Shown here: positions 61,266 through 64,000 of the stretch, piece by piece
Position numbering within the stretch: the stretch's first letter is position 1
How the letters are laid out: each line of letters opens with the position of its first letter
NCBI GenBank assembly: GCA_030536575.1
Contig: JAUNPS010000009.1
Span: 1 to 64,000 of the forward strand
DNA length: 64,000 bases
Direction of reading: 5' to 3'
Source: Eubacteriales bacterium
GTDB lineage: Bacteria > Bacillota > Clostridia > Lachnospirales > Lachnospiraceae
Notes under the pieces: model-generated
Database searches by the model: none
Seen by the model: the letters and a program-made list of their open reading frames with translations, nothing else
Told to the model about the DNA's origin: nothing
Translations under genes and position numbers: made by a program

Positions 61266-61995
61266 ACTCAAATTGTCTCTTAATAAACGCTGCTGCCCTC
61301 TCCGGCTTTCGCATCCCATGCGGATGATGATCCTTTCCAGGCTCTATAAAAACCTCGATCTCCACTCCCGCATTCCGATACGCCTTTTCCACTAAAATCC
61401 CATTTTCGCAATACGGCACCGTCCGGTCACTGTCCCCAGCCACCATCACCACCGGAATCCGCTGTTCCACCAGCTCCCCGATATGATCCAACGGCATATC
61501 CCGATACGCCAAAAGCTCCGACACACTCTCCATCCCCAGCGCATCCAAGATCTCCGTCAAATCTTCCCCTAACGGCTCCCCGATTCCAAATCCGCACGGA
61601 CAGCTCATATAATTCACCACCGGCGCATCCAGATACAGGCACCGTACCAACTCCGGATAACGCGCTGCCAGCTTCATTGCGATCAAACCGCCGCAGCTCA
61701 TTCCAACCAAAACACATTTCTCCTGTAGTCCCCATTCCTTCTGCACCCACCGCAGAAACCGCGCCTTCCGATCCAGATCCGCATCCGTCCCCCAGCGGTT
61801 CTCGTTTCGGATATAGCACAGATGGAACCCCTCCTCCAAAAGCGGCAGCTCCACCGCCTCCGGAAAGGCGTCCCAATATTCCGTCTTCACAGCCAGAAAC
61901 CCATTCGCTTTTTCCTGTTTCGGGCAGACCACCACCGCCTCCTGTTCTTCAAATACCAAGTGCCTGCACGCAAATCCTCTCCATGTTTCTTCCAT
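61264..61995 (-). CDS. Alpha/beta hydrolase
   Basis: A 243-residue alpha/beta hydrolase: nucleophile serine in VGMSCGGLIA, acid in VMVAGDSDRTVPY, histidine in GKDHHPHGM. Likely an esterase or peptidase-like enzyme; substrate unknown. ATG at 61995 has AAAGGATGA at good distance; earlier in-frame starts are less well placed. Convergent with the candidate small RNA. Confidence 0.85.
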   Translation of the reverse strand: MEETWRGFACRHLVFEEQEAVVVCPKQEKANGFLAVKTEYWDAFPEAVELPLLEEGFHLCYIRNENRWGTDADLDRKARFLRWVQKEWGLQEKCVLVGMSCGGLIAMKLAARYPELVRCLYLDAPVVNYMSCPCGFGIGEPLGEDLTEILDALGMESVSELLAYRDMPLDHIGELVEQRIPVVMVAGDSDRTVPYCENGILVEKAYRNAGVEIEVFIEPGKDHHPHGMRKPERAAAFIKRQFE

Positions 61996-62303
61996 AAGAG
62001 TCATCCTTTCTTTCAGCAAAACTTTCGCGTGAATCCATTCACCGACCTGAAGATTTCCTCCGTGCCGGATTCTTTTTCATTGTACTACATGCAACCCGAA
62101 AAAGATACCGTTTCCCCGAAGATGCATTACCGGCATCCGCATTTTTCGCCCGGTCAAACAAATAATTCCCCACAAGCTGGAAATTCTGTTTCGAAACGCC
62201 TGGCCAAAAGATTCCAAAAAACAAAAATACCAGTAGCAAAATCCCACAAAAGTGAGTATAATCAGTCTAATACCATTTTCGCGCACCGCGCAAAGGAGTT
62301 CCT

Positions 62304-63485
62304 ATGACTGATTTTTTAGTACACCGTTTTGTAAAAGATTACGAAAAAACTGACAGCATCCCTGTCCGCACCGCCTACGGCGTCCTCGCCAGCATTGTCG
62401 GCATCCTGTGCAATGTCCTCCTCTTCGCCGTCAAATTCCTCACCGGCCTGATCCTTAACAGCGTCTCCGTCACCGCCGACGCCTTCAACAACCTCTCCGA
62501 CGCCGGTTCCTCCATCATCGGCTTCATCGGCGTCAAAATGGCCAGCAAGCCCGCCGACGAAGACCATCCTTTCGGGCACGGCCGCATTGAGTACATCGCC
62601 GCCCTGATTGTCGCTTTCCTCGTCATTGAGGTCGGCTTTACGTTCCTGAAATCCTCGGTCAGTAAAATCTTCCACCCGGAAGAGCTGGTCTTCCAGGCGT
62701 CCTCCGTGGTCATCCTGATCCTGTCTGTGGGCGTAAAACTCTGGCTGGGCGCTTTTAACCGGAAACTGGGAAAACGCATTGACTCCAAGGTCATGCTTGC
62801 CACCGCCGCGGACGCCATGGGCGACGTCATCACGACCTCCGTTACCATTGCGTCAATTCTGATCTTCCATTTCTTTCATTTAAATGTGGACGGAATCGTC
62901 GGCGTGATCGTGGCCTGCCTCGTCATGTGGTCCGGAATCGGCATTGCCAAAGACACGTTAGAGCCCTTAATCGGCGCCCCCATCGACCCCGCCCTGTACC
63001 GTCAGATCAAAGAACGGGTCGAATCCTACGACGGGATTGTCGGCAGCCATGACCTGATCATCCACAATTACGGGCCGAACCGCAGCATGGCCTCCATCCA
63101 CGCGGAGGTTCCCCGCGACAGCGATATTGTGGTGTCCCACGAACTCATTGACCGGATCGAACGGGAGCTTTCCAAAGAACTGGGGATTTTCCTCGTCATT
63201 CATATGGATCCCGTGGAAACCCACGACCAGCGCATTTTGCAGCTCCGCGACCAGGTGGCCGAAGCCGCGAAAGAACTCGACAGCCGTTTCACCATCCACG
63301 ATTTCCGCCTGGTAGACGGTGAAGAACAGGTAAACCTGATCTTCGACCTTGTGGTTCCCGCCGACTTCACACCAGACCAGGAAAACCAGGCCGGACACGA
63401 CCTCATGGAGAAAATCTCCCTCTTGGATAATCGGTTCCAATGTGTTATAACTATAGAAAAAACTTTTGTTTCACAAGCAGAATAA
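62304..63485 (+). CDS. Cation diffusion facilitator family efflux protein
   Basis: A 393-residue CDF transporter that exports divalent metals (Zn, Mn or Fe) in exchange for protons. Six helices in the first 210 residues; metal site candidates in DAFNNLSDAGSS and HPFGHGRIEY, and ATAADAMGDVITT in helix V. The cytoplasmic C-terminal part (about residues 215-393) is longer than usual. ATG with AAAGGAG. A TATAAT lies about 50 bp upstream of the start with a poor -35. Confidence 0.93.
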   Translation: MTDFLVHRFVKDYEKTDSIPVRTAYGVLASIVGILCNVLLFAVKFLTGLILNSVSVTADAFNNLSDAGSSIIGFIGVKMASKPADEDHPFGHGRIEYIAALIVAFLVIEVGFTFLKSSVSKIFHPEELVFQASSVVILILSVGVKLWLGAFNRKLGKRIDSKVMLATAADAMGDVITTSVTIASILIFHFFHLNVDGIVGVIVACLVMWSGIGIAKDTLEPLIGAPIDPALYRQIKERVESYDGIVGSHDLIIHNYGPNRSMASIHAEVPRDSDIVVSHELIDRIERELSKELGIFLVIHMDPVETHDQRILQLRDQVAEAAKELDSRFTIHDFRLVDGEEQVNLIFDLVVPADFTPDQENQAGHDLMEKISLLDNRFQCVITIEKTFVSQAE

Positions 63486-63496
63486 GAGGTGTGTAT

Positions 63497-64000
63497 ATGA
63501 GTACCATGAACCTGACGCTGCTCACCGATCTCTACGAGCTCACCATGATGCAGGGTTATTTTAAAACGCAGAACACAGAAACCGTTGTTTTCGACGCTTT
63601 TTACCGCCGGAATCCCTCCGACGGCGGCTATGCCATCGCCGCGGGCCTGGAGCAGCTGATCGACTACATCAAAAACCTTCATTTTTCCTCGGAAGACATC
63701 GCCTACCTGGAAAGCCTTGGGATTTTCGACCGGGATTTTCTGGAATATCTGAAGGATTTCCGTTTCAGCGGCGATATTTATGCGATTCCGGAGGGAACCG
63801 TGGTCTTTCCCAGAGAGCCTCTCGTGAAGATTGTGGCTCCGATCATGGAAGCCCAGCTTGTGGAAACCGCTGTTTTAAATATTATTAACCATCAGAGCCT
63901 CATTGCCACCAAAGCCTCCAGAGTCGTGTACGCGGCCCGTGGAGACGGAATCATGGAATTCGGCCTGCGCCGCGCCCAGGGGCCCGATGCGGGTACGTAT
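63497..64000 (+). CDS. pncB: Nicotinate phosphoribosyltransferase (partial, runs off the window)
   Basis: The first 168 codons of a nicotinate phosphoribosyltransferase, starting MSTMNLTLLTDLYELTMMQG, with FDAFYRRNPSDGGYAIAAGL and EFGLRRAQGPDAGTY. It makes nicotinate mononucleotide from nicotinate and PRPP for NAD salvage. ATG with AGAGGTG, 11 bp after the cation efflux gene, so the two may be co-transcribed. The 3' end lies outside the window. Confidence 0.95.
   Translation, partial: MSTMNLTLLTDLYELTMMQGYFKTQNTETVVFDAFYRRNPSDGGYAIAAGLEQLIDYIKNLHFSSEDIAYLESLGIFDRDFLEYLKDFRFSGDIYAIPEGTVVFPREPLVKIVAPIMEAQLVETAVLNIINHQSLIATKASRVVYAARGDGIMEFGLRRAQGPDAGTY

Overview
The window looks like a chromosome segment of a gut-type Gram-positive Clostridia, most likely Lachnospiraceae. 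This is inferred from the gene content: YesM/YesN-type two-component systems paired with sugar ABC transporters, a core run rpmG-secE-nusG-rplK-rplA, strong GGAGG ribosome binding sites, and an L33 with four cysteines. No taxon-defining rRNA or tRNA gene is present, so the assignment is inference.

Layout. 0-2 kb: a stand-alone AAA-ATPase-like/PD-(D/E)XK protein. 2-25 kb: two tandem sugar loci on the minus strand. Locus 1 (15.6 to 1.8 kb) runs sensor kinase, AraC-type regulator, binding protein, two permeases, URO-D-like protein, GH78 and GH38. Locus 2 (25.1 to 15.7 kb) runs D-lyxose isomerase-like, sensor kinase, regulator, binding protein, two permeases, an isomerase-dehydrogenase fusion and a second URO-D-like protein. 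25-27 kb: a small XRE regulator converging on a DUF4143 ATPase. 27-38.3 kb: two back-to-back branched-chain amino acid (Liv) ABC cassettes, each with a cytidylate-kinase-like gene at its outer end. 38.4-41 kb: iron-type alcohol dehydrogenase and class III aminotransferase. 41.2-41.6 kb: a tiny holin-like type I toxin with a promoter for an antisense RNA. 41.7-43.4 kb: rsmH and a DUF454 protein. 43.7-51.8 kb: locus 3, a GH95 fucosidase with ABC transporter and a divergent regulator/kinase pair. 51.9-54.2 kb: the ribosomal/transcription-elongation operon, ending after rplA. 54.2-54.6 kb: a repeat-rich block. 54.6-64 kb: L-serine dehydratase, an orphan LytTR regulator, a large XRE protein, thioredoxin, GH51 arabinofuranosidase, a candidate small RNA, a hydrolase, a cation efflux protein and the start of pncB.

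How it works together (inference from family roles). The three sugar loci probably sense, import and split complex glycans (mannose, rhamnose and fucose side chains), with GH51 for arabinose. Each has its own sensor and regulator and helically phased direct repeats in front of the binding-protein gene. Hairpins lie after the binding-protein gene in sugar loci 1 and 3 and in both Liv cassettes, which would give more binding protein than permease. The Liv cassettes plus the aminotransferase/alcohol dehydrogenase pair suggest uptake and disposal of an amino compound.

The most unusual items are the type I toxin-antitoxin locus, an orphan promoter-to-terminator transcript at 61.1-61.27 kb, the paired Liv/cytidylate-kinase-like cassettes (one kinase with a broken P-loop), a nine-G tract at the ribosome binding site of the LytTR gene, two L1-type mRNA leaders, and a dispersed repeat found at both 41.6 and 54.3 kb. 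No CRISPR array, complete insertion sequence, prophage, rRNA or tRNA was seen.
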